Source of the DNA: Antribacter gilvus | GTDB taxonomy: Bacteria; Actinomycetota; Actinomycetes; Actinomycetales; Cellulomonadaceae | Direction of reading: 5' to 3' | Length of the DNA stretch: 64,000 nucleotides | Assembly (NCBI RefSeq): GCF_003946865.1 | Contig: NZ_QXTH01000007.1 | Location: forward strand, 1-64,000 | Part shown: positions 34,441 to 44,154 of the stretch, in pieces | Position numbering within the stretch: position 1 is the stretch's first letter | Layout: every line of letters begins with the position of its first letter | Notes under the pieces: model-generated | What the model was told of the DNA's origin: nothing | Database searches by the model: none | What the model saw: the letters and a program-made list of their open reading frames with translations, nothing else | Made by a program: the position numbers and the translations under genes

Positions 34441-35046
34441 TCAGGGAGCGGCCGGGTCGACCGCCGGCGACGCGAACCGGAACACCTGGTCGGGTGCTAT
34501 CGCCAGGTACGACTCGACCAGCACCACGGCGTCCATCGGGCGCCGGTCCCGGCCGAGGAGGTGGCCGGTCTGCTCGAGCACCGCCACGCCGTGGGCGAAC
34601 GCCCGGATCGCCGCGGCCATGCTCCACAGGTCGCCCGGTGGCAGGGCGCCCTCCGTCTGGCTGCGGTGGACGAGCTCGACCAGGAGCTCGTTGGCGCGAC
34701 CCGCGGCCTGCTGCAGCTCGTCGCTCTCCTCCTGCCAGCGACCGAAGACCAGCCGGAACCTCTCCGGCCTGGTGCGGGCCCACCGGACGTAGTGCAGCAT
34801 CGCCTGCCGGAGCACCTCGGCCGCCGGGCGCCCCGCGCGGAGCAACGCCTCGACGTCGACGACGAGCTGCCGCAGCTCCTCCGCCGCGACGGTGGCCAGC
34901 AGGCCGGACTTGCTCGTGAAGTGGCGGTAGGGCGCGGTGCGGGAGACCCCTGTCCGGCGGCCCACCTCGCGGAGCGTCACGTTCTCCGGGCCACCCTCGT
35001 CCAGCAGCTCGGTCGCAGCGATGACAAGGTCGTCGCGAAGGCTCAT
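34441..35046 (-). CDS. TetR-family regulator of the PKS operon
   Basis: A 201-residue TetR/AcrR repressor. The HTH is VTLREVGRRTGVSRTAPYRHFTSK (residues ~24-47); the ligand domain reads FRLVFGRWQEESDELQQ...LVELVHRSQTEG, typical of the C33/WHG subgroup. ATG 35046 overlaps the phosphopantetheinyl transferase stop by ATGA, so it is the last gene of the seven-gene leftward operon. It probably controls the operon through the palindromes at 53610-53650, sensing the product or an intermediate. Confidence 0.85.
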   Translation of the reverse strand: MSLRDDLVIAATELLDEGGPENVTLREVGRRTGVSRTAPYRHFTSKSGLLATVAAEELRQLVVDVEALLRAGRPAAEVLRQAMLHYVRWARTRPERFRLVFGRWQEESDELQQAAGRANELLVELVHRSQTEGALPPGDLWSMAAAIRAFAHGVAVLEQTGHLLGRDRRPMDAVVLVESYLAIAPDQVFRFASPAVDPAAP

Positions 35047-35840
35047 GACCACTCCAGTTCCCGGGGGCCGGAATCGGCCTGTTCCTCCAACGCATCAACG
35101 GGCTCCCGGACGACGAGCCCCCAGGCGCGACCAGCGGTGCTGGTGGTCCGCCACTCGTTCGTGAGACGCAGCCGTGCCGTCCTGCGGCAGAGCGTGGCGA
35201 GTGAGACTACTACATCGTCAAGGACGCGGGTGACCCCCGTCATCGCCGGCAGGCTGCTGAAACGCACCTCGAACGTGTCCCTCCCGACCTGCTCGACGGC
35301 TTCGACGTCCAGGACCCCGGGCGCGACGACCAGTCCGGTCCGGAGGGCCTTGCCGGCGGCCTCCCGCACCGTCCAGAGCAGGAGGGCCGCCGTCCTCGGG
35401 ACGAGGCCGGCACGCTCGGCCACAGCCAGCTGGCCCGGCGACGCCGCACGCATCGCCGGGCCCTCGGACCCGCTCCACCGAGGCTCGAGGTCGACCCCGA
35501 GCGGCCGGCCCCGCTCGGACGCCACCGCGGCGGCCCAGCCCGGGCAGTGTGCGATCGACACCTCGGCCACGTCCGCGTCGTCGAGGGTCGCCAGGGGTTG
35601 CCCCAGGGGTCCCCGGAGCACCTCGGCCCGCAGGTGGACCGCCTGCGGCAACCAGAGAGCCAGGGCCTCGTGCGCGCTCGTCCGTCCCATCCGGTAGGAC
35701 TCGTACCGGTCGGGACTCATCCGCGCCCGAAGCTCCTCGGACTCGGCTCGCTCGCGCGCGCCGCGGGGCGGGGTCCCCGCCGTACGGTCGTCCGTGACGA
35801 CGAGGACCCCCGCGAGCGCCGGCCCGTACCGGTCAGGCAC
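35043..35840 (-). CDS. 4'-phosphopantetheinyl transferase
   Basis: A 265-residue Sfp/AcpT-type enzyme that attaches phosphopantetheine to carrier proteins. The Mg/CoA motifs are present: PLGVDLEPR (~residue 120) and LWTVREAAGKAL (~residue 165), preceded by the substrate-loop element VSIAHCPGWAAAVA. Its place between the SDR and TetR genes, overlapping both, makes it the activator of the four ACPs in the neighbouring PKS proteins. GTG start at 35840 overlaps the SDR gene by 8 bp. Confidence 0.85.
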   Translation of the reverse strand: MPDRYGPALAGVLVVTDDRTAGTPPRGARERAESEELRARMSPDRYESYRMGRTSAHEALALWLPQAVHLRAEVLRGPLGQPLATLDDADVAEVSIAHCPGWAAAVASERGRPLGVDLEPRWSGSEGPAMRAASPGQLAVAERAGLVPRTAALLLWTVREAAGKALRTGLVVAPGVLDVEAVEQVGRDTFEVRFSSLPAMTGVTRVLDDVVVSLATLCRRTARLRLTNEWRTTSTAGRAWGLVVREPVDALEEQADSGPRELEWS

Positions 35841-36747
35841 CGACCGGCTCTATCCCCGCCACCTCCACACAGGTGTCCCAGATCTCAGCGCCCAGGCCCT
35901 CCCGGTAGCTGAGCGACGAGCTCTGCTGGGCACGCCGGGCGCCCACGTACTGCCCCATGAGCCCTTCGGCGTCCGCAGAGCTGGCCAGCCACGCCAGGTC
36001 GTCGGCGGACTCCTGCACCGTCTTGGCCCCCGGCAGCCGGACGAGCAGCGGGGTGAGAGCGGAATAGATCGCGCGGACCGCCGGGTGGTACTCCCGCGCC
36101 AGCCCGGTCGCCGGCATCAGGCCCGGATCGAAGCTCACCGCACGGACGCCGCGGTCCTTCCACCGCCGGTCGATCTCGTACGCCAGGACGATGCAGGCGA
36201 GCTTCGACGTCGAGTACCGCACCTGGCCGGCGCTCGATCCCGTGGGGGCGTCCGCCGGCGGGTGCAGGAGGGTCGTCATGTCGGGCCACCGCGCGGCGGG
36301 GAACCCGAAGGCCTTCAGCCCTCCACGGTGCGTCTCGCTGCCGAGCGTCACGACCCGCGACCCGGGCCTGAGGTGGTCGAGGAGCGGTGCGAGCAGGGCG
36401 ACGTGCCCCAGGACGTTGGTCGCCATGGTGAGCTCGAACCCGTCCACCGACCGCTGGATGCCGTCCACCACCTGCAGGCCGGCGTTGCAGACGATCGTCC
36501 GGGGGAACTCCATGTCCCGGATCAGGTCCTCCGCGAGCGACCGCACGCTCGACAGGTCGGAGAGGTCGGCGCCGCGTACCGAGACGGGTACGCCGGGGAA
36601 CGCCTCGCGGAGCGAGGACGCGAGCTTCTCCCCGCGGTCCACGTCCCGGACGACCAGCATCAGCGGGTTGCCCTCTCGCGCCAGCGCGAAGGCGGTGGCC
36701 CTGCCGAGGCCTGCGGTGGCACCTGTGATGAGGATCGGGTCGGTCAT
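35833..36747 (-). CDS. Short-chain dehydrogenase/reductase
   Basis: A 304-residue SDR. TGATAGLGRATA at residues ~8-19 is the glycine-rich cofactor loop, VVRDVDRGEKLA suggests NADP preference (Arg after strand 2), and the active site comprises Ser in TLGSETH and YSTSK (Tyr-x3-Lys). The layout resembles protochlorophyllide-reductase-like SDRs. As a tailoring enzyme it may reduce a ketone or aldehyde of the polyketide, or oxidise an alcohol. It starts 40 bp after the oxidase gene. Confidence 0.88.
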   Translation of the reverse strand: MTDPILITGATAGLGRATAFALAREGNPLMLVVRDVDRGEKLASSLREAFPGVPVSVRGADLSDLSSVRSLAEDLIRDMEFPRTIVCNAGLQVVDGIQRSVDGFELTMATNVLGHVALLAPLLDHLRPGSRVVTLGSETHRGGLKAFGFPAARWPDMTTLLHPPADAPTGSSAGQVRYSTSKLACIVLAYEIDRRWKDRGVRAVSFDPGLMPATGLAREYHPAVRAIYSALTPLLVRLPGAKTVQESADDLAWLASSADAEGLMGQYVGARRAQQSSSLSYREGLGAEIWDTCVEVAGIEPVGA

Positions 36748-36787
36748 TGCGGTGTTCCCTTCGTCGTGGTCCGTACTTCATTGCCCG

Positions 36788-38338
36788 TCATCGTCCGAGC
36801 ACCCCCTGCTCCAACGCGGTGGTCACACAGCGGTCCGCCAGTGCGGTGATGGTGAGGGCCGGCGGGACTCCGCCCGTCGAACCCGGGATGAGGCTCGAGT
36901 CCATCACGAAGAGCCCGCTGACGCCCTTCACCTGGCCGGCGTGGTCGGTAAGGTCCGAGAGGACCACCCCACCGAGAGAGTGGGAGGTCATCAGCTGGGT
37001 GGTGAGCCAGGCGCTCCGGTCAGGCACCGCGGCGTCGATCCGGTCCACCATCTCGTACATGGCCTGCCGTGCCGCGAGGACACCGGGGTCCAGCTGGTTC
37101 CAGACGGGCACGATGCCTCCGGAGAAGCTCCGGATCAGACGGCCCACGGGTGGGACGTGCCCGACCGCCAGGGACTCGCGCACCACGGCGTCGACGAGCG
37201 AGACGCCGAGGGGGAAGTTCAGCAGGGAGACGGGCAGGCCGGAGGCCGCGCGGTAGCGGCCCACGATGTGCGCGGGCCCGCCGACGGCCGGCTGCGGGTT
37301 GGGCAGGCCGCCGAAGAGCACCATCCCGTCCCCGCCGGTCCCCCAGCCGGTGCCGATGGCGGAGGAGAGCTGCGGGATCGTCCCCTCGGACCGGGCACGG
37401 AGGAGGAGCCGGGTGGTGTTGAGCGACCCTGCGGCAAGGATCACCTTGCGCGCGTTCACGATGTACTCGCGCACCGTCGCGCCCGACGTGTCGAGCTCCT
37501 GGACCGTGATCTGGAACCCCGTCGCCGTCTTGTGGAGGGCAGCGACCGACGACAGCTCGCGGACGGTCGTCCGCCCGGTCCGCTCCGCCTGGGCCAGGAT
37601 CGTGCGGTCGACGCTGAGCTTGGCCCCGCTGTTGACCCCGAAGATGCACTGACCGTCGATGAGCGACGACGGGGCGGTACCGGCGATCTCCTGCCGGACC
37701 ACCGACCAGTCCACGGCGATGTCGGGCCGGACGGCCTCGATGCCGGCCGCCGTGAGCTCGGACTCCGTCTGCCGGGCGTTCGCGTACGCGGCGCTCGCCA
37801 GGACGTCGTCGGGGATCGGGCTCGCGCCGATCAGGGCGCGGGCCCTCGGGTACCAGGTGCCCGCCATGTCCGCGTACGGGAGGCGCTCGCCGAAGGCGCG
37901 GCGGAAGTCCGCCTCCTCGGGCTGCATCATCACGGCGTTGTTCACCAGGGACCCGCCGCCCACGCCGGCACCGGCGAGGCAGACGATCCCGGCGCCCGCG
38001 ACGGCCTGCAGGACGCCCGTGTAGCGGGGGACGGTCCCCTCGAGGACGGGGGACGACGAGCTGAGCCACAGCGCCCGCCCGTCCGGCTGGTCACCGGTGC
38101 AGAACGTGTCGCCCGAACCGGTGATCTCCCACCGGCGCCCCCGTTCGAGGACGAGGGACGATACTCCGGCCTGGCTGAGCCGGAGCGCGGCCACGGAGCC
38201 GGCGTAGCCGCTGCCGACGACGACCACGTCGGCGTCCTCGGCAGCGGCGGCGGACGTCGGCGCCGCGACGGCCGCTGCCACCGCCGAGGCCGCAGCAGCG
38301 GAGAGGAAGGTCCTGCGAGAGATGGCCGGCGTGGGCAT
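36788..38338 (-). CDS. Tat-exported GMC oxidoreductase (cholesterol-oxidase-like)
   Basis: A 516-residue flavoenzyme. The N-terminus is a twin-arginine signal (ISRRTFLSAAAASAVAAAVA, cleavage near residue 33), so it works outside the membrane, folded with FAD. VVVGSGYAGSVAALRL is the ADP-binding motif, GAGVGGGSLVNNAVMMQP is the GMC/cholesterol oxidase signature, and the C-terminal SHSLGGVVLSD...DSSLIPGSTGGVPPALTITALA closes the FAD site. It would oxidise an alcohol to a ketone or aldehyde with O2. ATG 38338 shares one base with the P450 stop (TGATG). Confidence 0.88.
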   Translation of the reverse strand: MPTPAISRRTFLSAAAASAVAAAVAAPTSAAAAEDADVVVVGSGYAGSVAALRLSQAGVSSLVLERGRRWEITGSGDTFCTGDQPDGRALWLSSSSPVLEGTVPRYTGVLQAVAGAGIVCLAGAGVGGGSLVNNAVMMQPEEADFRRAFGERLPYADMAGTWYPRARALIGASPIPDDVLASAAYANARQTESELTAAGIEAVRPDIAVDWSVVRQEIAGTAPSSLIDGQCIFGVNSGAKLSVDRTILAQAERTGRTTVRELSSVAALHKTATGFQITVQELDTSGATVREYIVNARKVILAAGSLNTTRLLLRARSEGTIPQLSSAIGTGWGTGGDGMVLFGGLPNPQPAVGGPAHIVGRYRAASGLPVSLLNFPLGVSLVDAVVRESLAVGHVPPVGRLIRSFSGGIVPVWNQLDPGVLAARQAMYEMVDRIDAAVPDRSAWLTTQLMTSHSLGGVVLSDLTDHAGQVKGVSGLFVMDSSLIPGSTGGVPPALTITALADRCVTTALEQGVLGR

Positions 38339-39534
38339 CAGGCGTCCTTTGCGACGATGAAGGGCATGTGGGCGTAGCCGTACGATCCCTGGCGCTCGCG
38401 CAGGAGCGGCGGGTCCGACGGGTCGGTCTGGAGCCGGTGGACGTGCGGCAGCCACTGCCGGAACGTCTCCTCGGCCATGACGCGGGAGAGGGCGGCTCCC
38501 GGGCAGAAGTGGGGTCCGCCGCCGAACGCGAGGTGCTTCTCCTCGGAGGAGCGCCCCAGGCGGAACTCGTCGGGCGCCTCGAAGACGGACTCGTCCCGGT
38601 CGGCCGAGCCCAGGAGGACGTGGACGAGAGCCCCGGCGGGGATCCGGACCCCGTGCAGGGTCTGGTCGACGAGGGTCCGGCGCACGGTCCACTGCGTCGG
38701 CGAGTACAGACGGAGGTACTCCTCGATGAAGTCCCCGATGCGGGACGGGTCCTCGGTGAGCGCCTCACGCAGGTCGGGACGCTCGCTCAGGAGCAGGATC
38801 CCGCCGCCGAGCAGGTTCATGGTGGTCTCGTGGCCCGCGGCGACGAACGACCAGCCGGTCGCGACCAGCTCGTCCTTGGTCAGCTCGCCGGCCAGCTGGC
38901 CCTCCACAAGCTTCGACAGGACGTCGTCGGACAGCGCGGTCTCCCGCGCGCGCGCCTGGTCCTCGATGTAGTTGCCGAACTCGACCAGGTCCTCGAAGAA
39001 GCCCGGTACCTCGTCGGGGTCCAGGCCCGCGGCGACGGAGAAGAAGTCCATCACGGCCTGCGACCAGCGCCGCAGGTCGCGCCTCCGGTCGAGCGGGATG
39101 CCCAGCATGGCGCTGATGACCCGGAGGGGCAGCTCCGTGGAGTAGCCCTCCACGAACTCGACCCTGTCGCTCGTCAGGACCTCGTCGACCAGCTCGCCGA
39201 CCAGGCCGTTGATCCACTCGGACATCGACCTGATGCGCCGCGCGTTGAGCGCCTGGTTGGTGTAGTGGCGCATCCGGCGGTGGTCCGGCGCGTCCCGGTT
39301 CACCATCATCGGGAGGTTCAGATAGTCGTCCTGGCGTACCTGCGAGGAGAAGACCTCGGGGTTCTTCAACGCGGCGTTCACGTCGTGGTAGCGGCTCAGG
39401 ACGTAGACGTCGTCACCCTCGAACGTGTACTCGGGCAGGAAGTGGACCGGATGGTCCGCCCGTAGCCGCTGGTAGGTGGGGAACGGGTTGGTGCGGTACG
39501 TCTTGTCCGCGAGATCGAGGGATCCCGTGTGCAT
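38338..39534 (-). CDS. Cytochrome P450
   Basis: A 398-residue soluble class I bacterial P450. The oxygen-binding helix has AAGHETT, the ExxR motif is in EEYLRLYSP, and the heme loop is FGGGPHFCPGAALSR with the thiolate cysteine. All essential residues are present. It presumably hydroxylates or otherwise oxidises the polyketide product. It needs ferredoxin and a reductase, which are not encoded here. It lies 27 bp downstream of the second PKS gene. Confidence 0.93.
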   Translation of the reverse strand: MHTGSLDLADKTYRTNPFPTYQRLRADHPVHFLPEYTFEGDDVYVLSRYHDVNAALKNPEVFSSQVRQDDYLNLPMMVNRDAPDHRRMRHYTNQALNARRIRSMSEWINGLVGELVDEVLTSDRVEFVEGYSTELPLRVISAMLGIPLDRRRDLRRWSQAVMDFFSVAAGLDPDEVPGFFEDLVEFGNYIEDQARARETALSDDVLSKLVEGQLAGELTKDELVATGWSFVAAGHETTMNLLGGGILLLSERPDLREALTEDPSRIGDFIEEYLRLYSPTQWTVRRTLVDQTLHGVRIPAGALVHVLLGSADRDESVFEAPDEFRLGRSSEEKHLAFGGGPHFCPGAALSRVMAEETFRQWLPHVHRLQTDPSDPPLLRERQGSYGYAHMPFIVAKDA

Positions 39535-39561
39535 GGTGTGCCCTTCTGGTGGTTCTGGGGA

Positions 39562-42500
39562 CTACGAGGTGGGAGCAGGGAAGAACCGGCCCGCGACGAA
39601 GCCGTCGAGGAAGGTGTGGACCAGCTCGCGGTCGACGACGGGGCACCAGGGCCCGTCCGCCCCGAGCGCGGACCGGGTCCTCGACGCGGCGAAGTCCGCC
39701 AGGCGGACGTCGTCGATGGTCCGGGTGAGGAACGGCGCCAGGCCGAGGAGGGCGAGCGTGCCCGACCGCCGGCCCGTGACCGCGGTGCGCCACTCCTCGA
39801 ACGGCAGCCGCGTGAGCGGGTAGCCGTAGGACTGGACGTGCTCGAAGAACTCCGACCACGCCACGACGGGCTCGTTGACGAGGTGCGACGTCCCGCCCTC
39901 GAACGACGGGTCGAGGGCCAGCCGGACGTAGGCCCGGGCCACGTGGTCGATCGGCGCGGCCTGCACCGGGAACGGCCCGTCGAGGGGCGCCAGCCCCGAC
40001 TCGACGCAGCCCTTGATGATCAGGGAGAGGTGGTCCAGGCGGTTGAAGCCGGTGGCGGTCGACGACGGCCCGCTGTTGATGCGGTGGATCGTGAACCGGA
40101 GTCCCTGCTCTCCCGCACGCCGGATCATCATCTCCGAGACCCACTTGGTCTGGGCGTAGCCGACCATCAGGGCGTCGCTCTCGGTCAGCGGGACGGACTC
40201 GTGCACGGCGCCGAGGTCCACCCGGTCGGAGGAGAACACCCCGACGGTCGACGTGAAGTGGACCACCTTCGCCGGTCCCGCCGTCGCGAACCGGAGCACC
40301 TCCGCCGTCCCGCCCACGTTGTGCGGCGCGAGCTGCTCGTAGGAGGAGGTCCACTTCACCGCCCCGGCGTTGTGGAAGATCTCCCCCACCTGGGCGCGCA
40401 GGTGGTCGTAGGACCTGGTGTCCAGGCCGAACCGGTCCTGCGCGAGGTCGCCGACCACCGCGGAGACCCGGTCGTCGAAGAGGTCCGTCGGCAGTCCGTG
40501 CGCGACCGCGGCCGACCGCAGCCGCTGCGACGCCCCGTCCGCGTCCTCCGCCCGCACGAGGCAGAAGACGTGGCGGTCGGTGGTGGCCAGCAGCTCGTGG
40601 AGGAGGAACGAACCCACGAAGCCCGTCCCACCGGTCAGCAGGATCCCCCGCGGGAGGGTGTCGCGCGGCACCACGTCCACGCGCTCCAGGTCCGCGGCCG
40701 CGGCCAGCGCGGTCATGGCCTCCACCGTCAGCTCACGCTTCCGCAGCGGTGGCCCGCTGACGACGGCGCTCGCGGGAGCCGTCACGTCCTCGGTCTCCGA
40801 CCCGGTGCCCAGCAGGCCGGCCAGGCCCGCGACCGTCTCGGCGTCCAGGAGGTCCGGGACTGCCAGGGGGCCGGGGGCGTACGGGGAGAGCCGTTCGCCG
40901 AGCTCGACCAGCAGGATCGAGTCCATCAGGTCCTCCAGCCGCGACCGGCCGTCCACCGCGGACGGGTCGCTGCGGAGGACCGACGCGACGGCCCGCCTCA
41001 CGAGGCCCTCCGGGCCGTCCCCGAGGTCCAGCTCCTCGGTGGCGGGGCGCTGGGCGCTGTCCGCTGCGGCAGCGAGCTGATCGGTGCTGACGGGCAGGTT
41101 GGTGACCCGGGAGATGACAGCGAGCGGCTCGCCTGCCGGGGAGCAGATCAGGAGGTCGGCCCGGCCCTCGCCCGTCGCCACCGCCCGGACCCGGGCGCCG
41201 CCGGTGAAGTCCGCGCCGTCGGCCAGGGACAGGTCCGAGAAGCCGGTGCCGAGCGTCACGACGCCGTCCGACCTGTCCGTCCGCAGCGCGCCGGCCACCT
41301 GGATCGAGGCGTCGAGGACGAGCAGCTCGCGCCGGATGCCGCTGACGAGCGCGGCACAGTCGTCGGGCGGAGGCGCCAGGTCGGCCTGGAGCCCCCCGGC
41401 CGGGTCCTCGCAGAGGGACTCGACGAGCGTCAGGCTCGGCCCGATGTGGAAGGCAGCGGGCCACATCGTCCGGTAGAACGTGGAGTGGTCCAGGGTGCGG
41501 ACCGGCTCGCCGGGAACCACCGGGAACCGACCCGCGTCCGCGGCCGGCGGCCGCAGGCCGTCCACCGCCAGGGTCGCCGTGACGTGGTGCTGCGGGCTCC
41601 CGCCGCCGGACCCGGACGCGACCGTGATCGTGTGCCGCTCCCCGACGCCGTCCCAGGTGAGGTACAGGCTCCGGGCCTCGCCGTCGCCGACGACGCACGG
41701 GCGGACGATGTCGAGCGAGACGACGCGGGCCGAGGCGCCGACGACCGCCTCCGCCAGGCGGAGGACGAGCTCCATGAACACCACACCCGGGACCACCAAG
41801 CGCCCGTGGACCGTGTGCTCCCGCAGCAGCGGGACGGACCGGACGCTGATCTCCGCCCGCCCCTCGGCGGAGCGCTCCCCCGTCCGGAGGACGCGGAGGC
41901 TCAGCCCGGTCCCGGCAGCGGGTTCCAGCGCCGCCTGGGACACCGTGGGACGCAGGTCGGTGAGCTGCCACGGGTAGGTCGGGACGGGGACGCCGGGGGC
42001 GCCGTCGGGCGCGGGCCTGCGCAGCCCCTCCCACGCGACCGACGCGCCCGCGCACCAGGCCGCGTGAACCACCCGGAGGAACCGCAGCCCGAGCGGCTCC
42101 GCGTCGGCGCCCTCGGCGCCGTCCGTGTCCGTCGGGACCGTCACCTGGGCGCCCCGCACGAGCCAGGTCGACGGATCGTGCCGGTCGGGCACGTCCGCCG
42201 CGTACCGGGGGGTCAGCCCCAGGCGCCCGACCGCCCAGCCCAGCACCGCCCAGAAGTACAGCGTCGTCTGTGGCGCCGACAGGGGTGCGTCGTCGTGCAC
42301 CTCTCCTGGGGCGGCCCAGAGCACGGCCGCCCCGGCCGGCGCCGACTGCGCCAGACGCTCGGCATCCTGCCGCAGACCGGGAACCAGCCTCTCGAGCCTC
42401 CACAGGTCCCCTGCCCGGGGAGCGCCGAAGCCGTCCACGTCGACGACCTGGACCGAGCCCGTCATCGTCCTGCGCGCCACGTGAGTGTGGTGGGGTCGTC

Positions 42501-44154
42501 CCTGCGTCACCGCCTGGAGACCCTCGAGCAGCTGCTCCGGGCCCGCCGCGACCACCGACACCCGGTGGGCGAGGTCGGCCTGCCCCGAGAGGGAGGCCGC
42601 GCAGAGGCGGGCGGCCGAGCCGGGGCCCTCCGCACGGAGGAAGGCGTCGTACCGCTGAGCGAGCTCGGCCACCACCTCCGCCGACGCGCCGCTGAGCCGG
42701 AGCGACAGCGGCGCGGGGTCCGCCACCGCCTGGTCGTCCCCGGGGACGGTCCCTGGACGGGAGGCCGGGACCCATCGGCGCACCATGGCGTGCGCGTTCG
42801 TCCCGCCGTACCCGAAGGACGACACCGCGGCGACCGGGTGCTCGCTGTCCAGCTCGACCGCCGACGTCGGCACCGACAAGGGCAGCGCGCCCCAGTCGAC
42901 CCCCTCCGTCAGGCCGCCGTCGAGGGGCTGGGCGGGGACCGCACCCCGTTGCACCACGAGCAGGCACTTCAGGAGCCCGACCAGGCCCGCGGCACCCTCC
43001 AGGTGGCCGGTCACCGGCTTCGTGGCGCCCACCAGCAGCGGTCCGCGCCGTCGTCCACCGTGCACGGAGGCGAGCGCCCGGAGCTCGATGGGGTCGCCGA
43101 GGGGAGTTCCCGTTCCGTGGGCCTCGACGTAGTCGACGTCCTCCGCCGACACGCCCGCGGCCTTGATCGCCTGCCGGATCAGGTCGGCCTGGGCCCTCCC
43201 GTTGGGGACCGTGATGCCCGACGTCGGGCCGTCCTGGTTCACGGCCGTGGACAGGAGCGTGCCCAGCGGCGTCGCGGCGTGGGCGGGGAGGTCCTCCGCC
43301 CGCCGCAGGACGACGACGACGCATCCCTCGCCCCGGGCGTAGCCGTCCGCGCGGTCGGTGAACGTGTGGCACCGGCCGGTCGGCGACAGCATGCGGCTCT
43401 GGCTGAGGGCGACCATCGCCTCGGCGGAGAGCATCACGTTCACGCCCGCGACGACCGCCAGGTCGCACTCCCCCTCCTCGAGCGCCCGCCGCGCCTGGTG
43501 CAGCGCTACCAGCGAGGAGGAGCAGGCCGTGTCCACGACGAGGCTCGGGCCCTGGAGGCCCAGGACGTACGAGAGCCTGTTGGCGGCGAAGTTCACCGAG
43601 CTGCCCATGGAGGCCAGGCCGTCGATGTCGGCGATCCGCCCCGCAGCGAGGCGGTGCCGCTCGAAGTCGTTGCCGCTCATGCCGACGAAGACGCCGGTCC
43701 GGCTGCCGCGCAACGACGTCGGCGCGACGCCCGCCCGCTCCAGCGCCTCCCAGGCGCACAGGAGGACCAGCCGGTGGTGCGGGTCTGTCGACGCGGCCTC
43801 GCGGGGCGACATCCCGAAGGGCTCGGGATCGAAGGCGTACGGGCGCTCGAGGAACGACGCGCGGTCGGCGTACGACGTGCCGAGCCTGCCGGGGAAGGGA
43901 GCGAAGACCGCGTCGTTGTCCCAGCGGTCCCCGGGGACGGGGGCCGCCGTCGGCTCACCGGCGTGGAGCAGGTCCCAGAACTCCTCCGGGGTCGTGGCCT
44001 GCGGCAGCCGGCAGGCCGCGGAGGCCACCACGACCTCGCTGCGAGCAGGGGGGCGGCGCTGCAGCTCGTGCTTCAGGGACTGGATCTCCCGCAGGGCCCT
44101 GGTGATGGTGGAGCGTTGCAGGTCGCCGTCGGTGGTCAGAAGCATGTCAGTCAT
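39562..44154 (-). CDS. Type I PKS: KS - decayed AT - DH - ACP - thioester reductase
   Basis: A 1530-residue terminal module. Residues 1-~38 form a docking segment. KS ~39-465 has Cys in DTACSSS (~208) and His in EAHGTGTPLGDP and KPVTGHLEGAAG. Residues ~478-740 occupy the AT position but lack GHSxG; only TLYFWAVLGWAVGRLGLTP recalls the fold, so it is probably inactive. DH ~760-1000 has HTVHGRLVVPG (HxxxGxxxxP) and DASIQ. ACP ~1045-1110 carries DLMDSILL. The reductase ~1165-1530 has LLTGGTGFVGSF and YAQTK and would release the chain as aldehyde or alcohol. Malonyl must come from AT domains of the first protein or in trans. The start overlaps the first PKS gene by 8 bp. Confidence 0.9.
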   Translation of the reverse strand: MTDMLLTTDGDLQRSTITRALREIQSLKHELQRRPPARSEVVVASAACRLPQATTPEEFWDLLHAGEPTAAPVPGDRWDNDAVFAPFPGRLGTSYADRASFLERPYAFDPEPFGMSPREAASTDPHHRLVLLCAWEALERAGVAPTSLRGSRTGVFVGMSGNDFERHRLAAGRIADIDGLASMGSSVNFAANRLSYVLGLQGPSLVVDTACSSSLVALHQARRALEEGECDLAVVAGVNVMLSAEAMVALSQSRMLSPTGRCHTFTDRADGYARGEGCVVVVLRRAEDLPAHAATPLGTLLSTAVNQDGPTSGITVPNGRAQADLIRQAIKAAGVSAEDVDYVEAHGTGTPLGDPIELRALASVHGGRRRGPLLVGATKPVTGHLEGAAGLVGLLKCLLVVQRGAVPAQPLDGGLTEGVDWGALPLSVPTSAVELDSEHPVAAVSSFGYGGTNAHAMVRRWVPASRPGTVPGDDQAVADPAPLSLRLSGASAEVVAELAQRYDAFLRAEGPGSAARLCAASLSGQADLAHRVSVVAAGPEQLLEGLQAVTQGRPHHTHVARRTMTGSVQVVDVDGFGAPRAGDLWRLERLVPGLRQDAERLAQSAPAGAAVLWAAPGEVHDDAPLSAPQTTLYFWAVLGWAVGRLGLTPRYAADVPDRHDPSTWLVRGAQVTVPTDTDGAEGADAEPLGLRFLRVVHAAWCAGASVAWEGLRRPAPDGAPGVPVPTYPWQLTDLRPTVSQAALEPAAGTGLSLRVLRTGERSAEGRAEISVRSVPLLREHTVHGRLVVPGVVFMELVLRLAEAVVGASARVVSLDIVRPCVVGDGEARSLYLTWDGVGERHTITVASGSGGGSPQHHVTATLAVDGLRPPAADAGRFPVVPGEPVRTLDHSTFYRTMWPAAFHIGPSLTLVESLCEDPAGGLQADLAPPPDDCAALVSGIRRELLVLDASIQVAGALRTDRSDGVVTLGTGFSDLSLADGADFTGGARVRAVATGEGRADLLICSPAGEPLAVISRVTNLPVSTDQLAAAADSAQRPATEELDLGDGPEGLVRRAVASVLRSDPSAVDGRSRLEDLMDSILLVELGERLSPYAPGPLAVPDLLDAETVAGLAGLLGTGSETEDVTAPASAVVSGPPLRKRELTVEAMTALAAAADLERVDVVPRDTLPRGILLTGGTGFVGSFLLHELLATTDRHVFCLVRAEDADGASQRLRSAAVAHGLPTDLFDDRVSAVVGDLAQDRFGLDTRSYDHLRAQVGEIFHNAGAVKWTSSYEQLAPHNVGGTAEVLRFATAGPAKVVHFTSTVGVFSSDRVDLGAVHESVPLTESDALMVGYAQTKWVSEMMIRRAGEQGLRFTIHRINSGPSSTATGFNRLDHLSLIIKGCVESGLAPLDGPFPVQAAPIDHVARAYVRLALDPSFEGGTSHLVNEPVVAWSEFFEHVQSYGYPLTRLPFEEWRTAVTGRRSGTLALLGLAPFLTRTIDDVRLADFAASRTRSALGADGPWCPVVDRELVHTFLDGFVAGRFFPAPTS

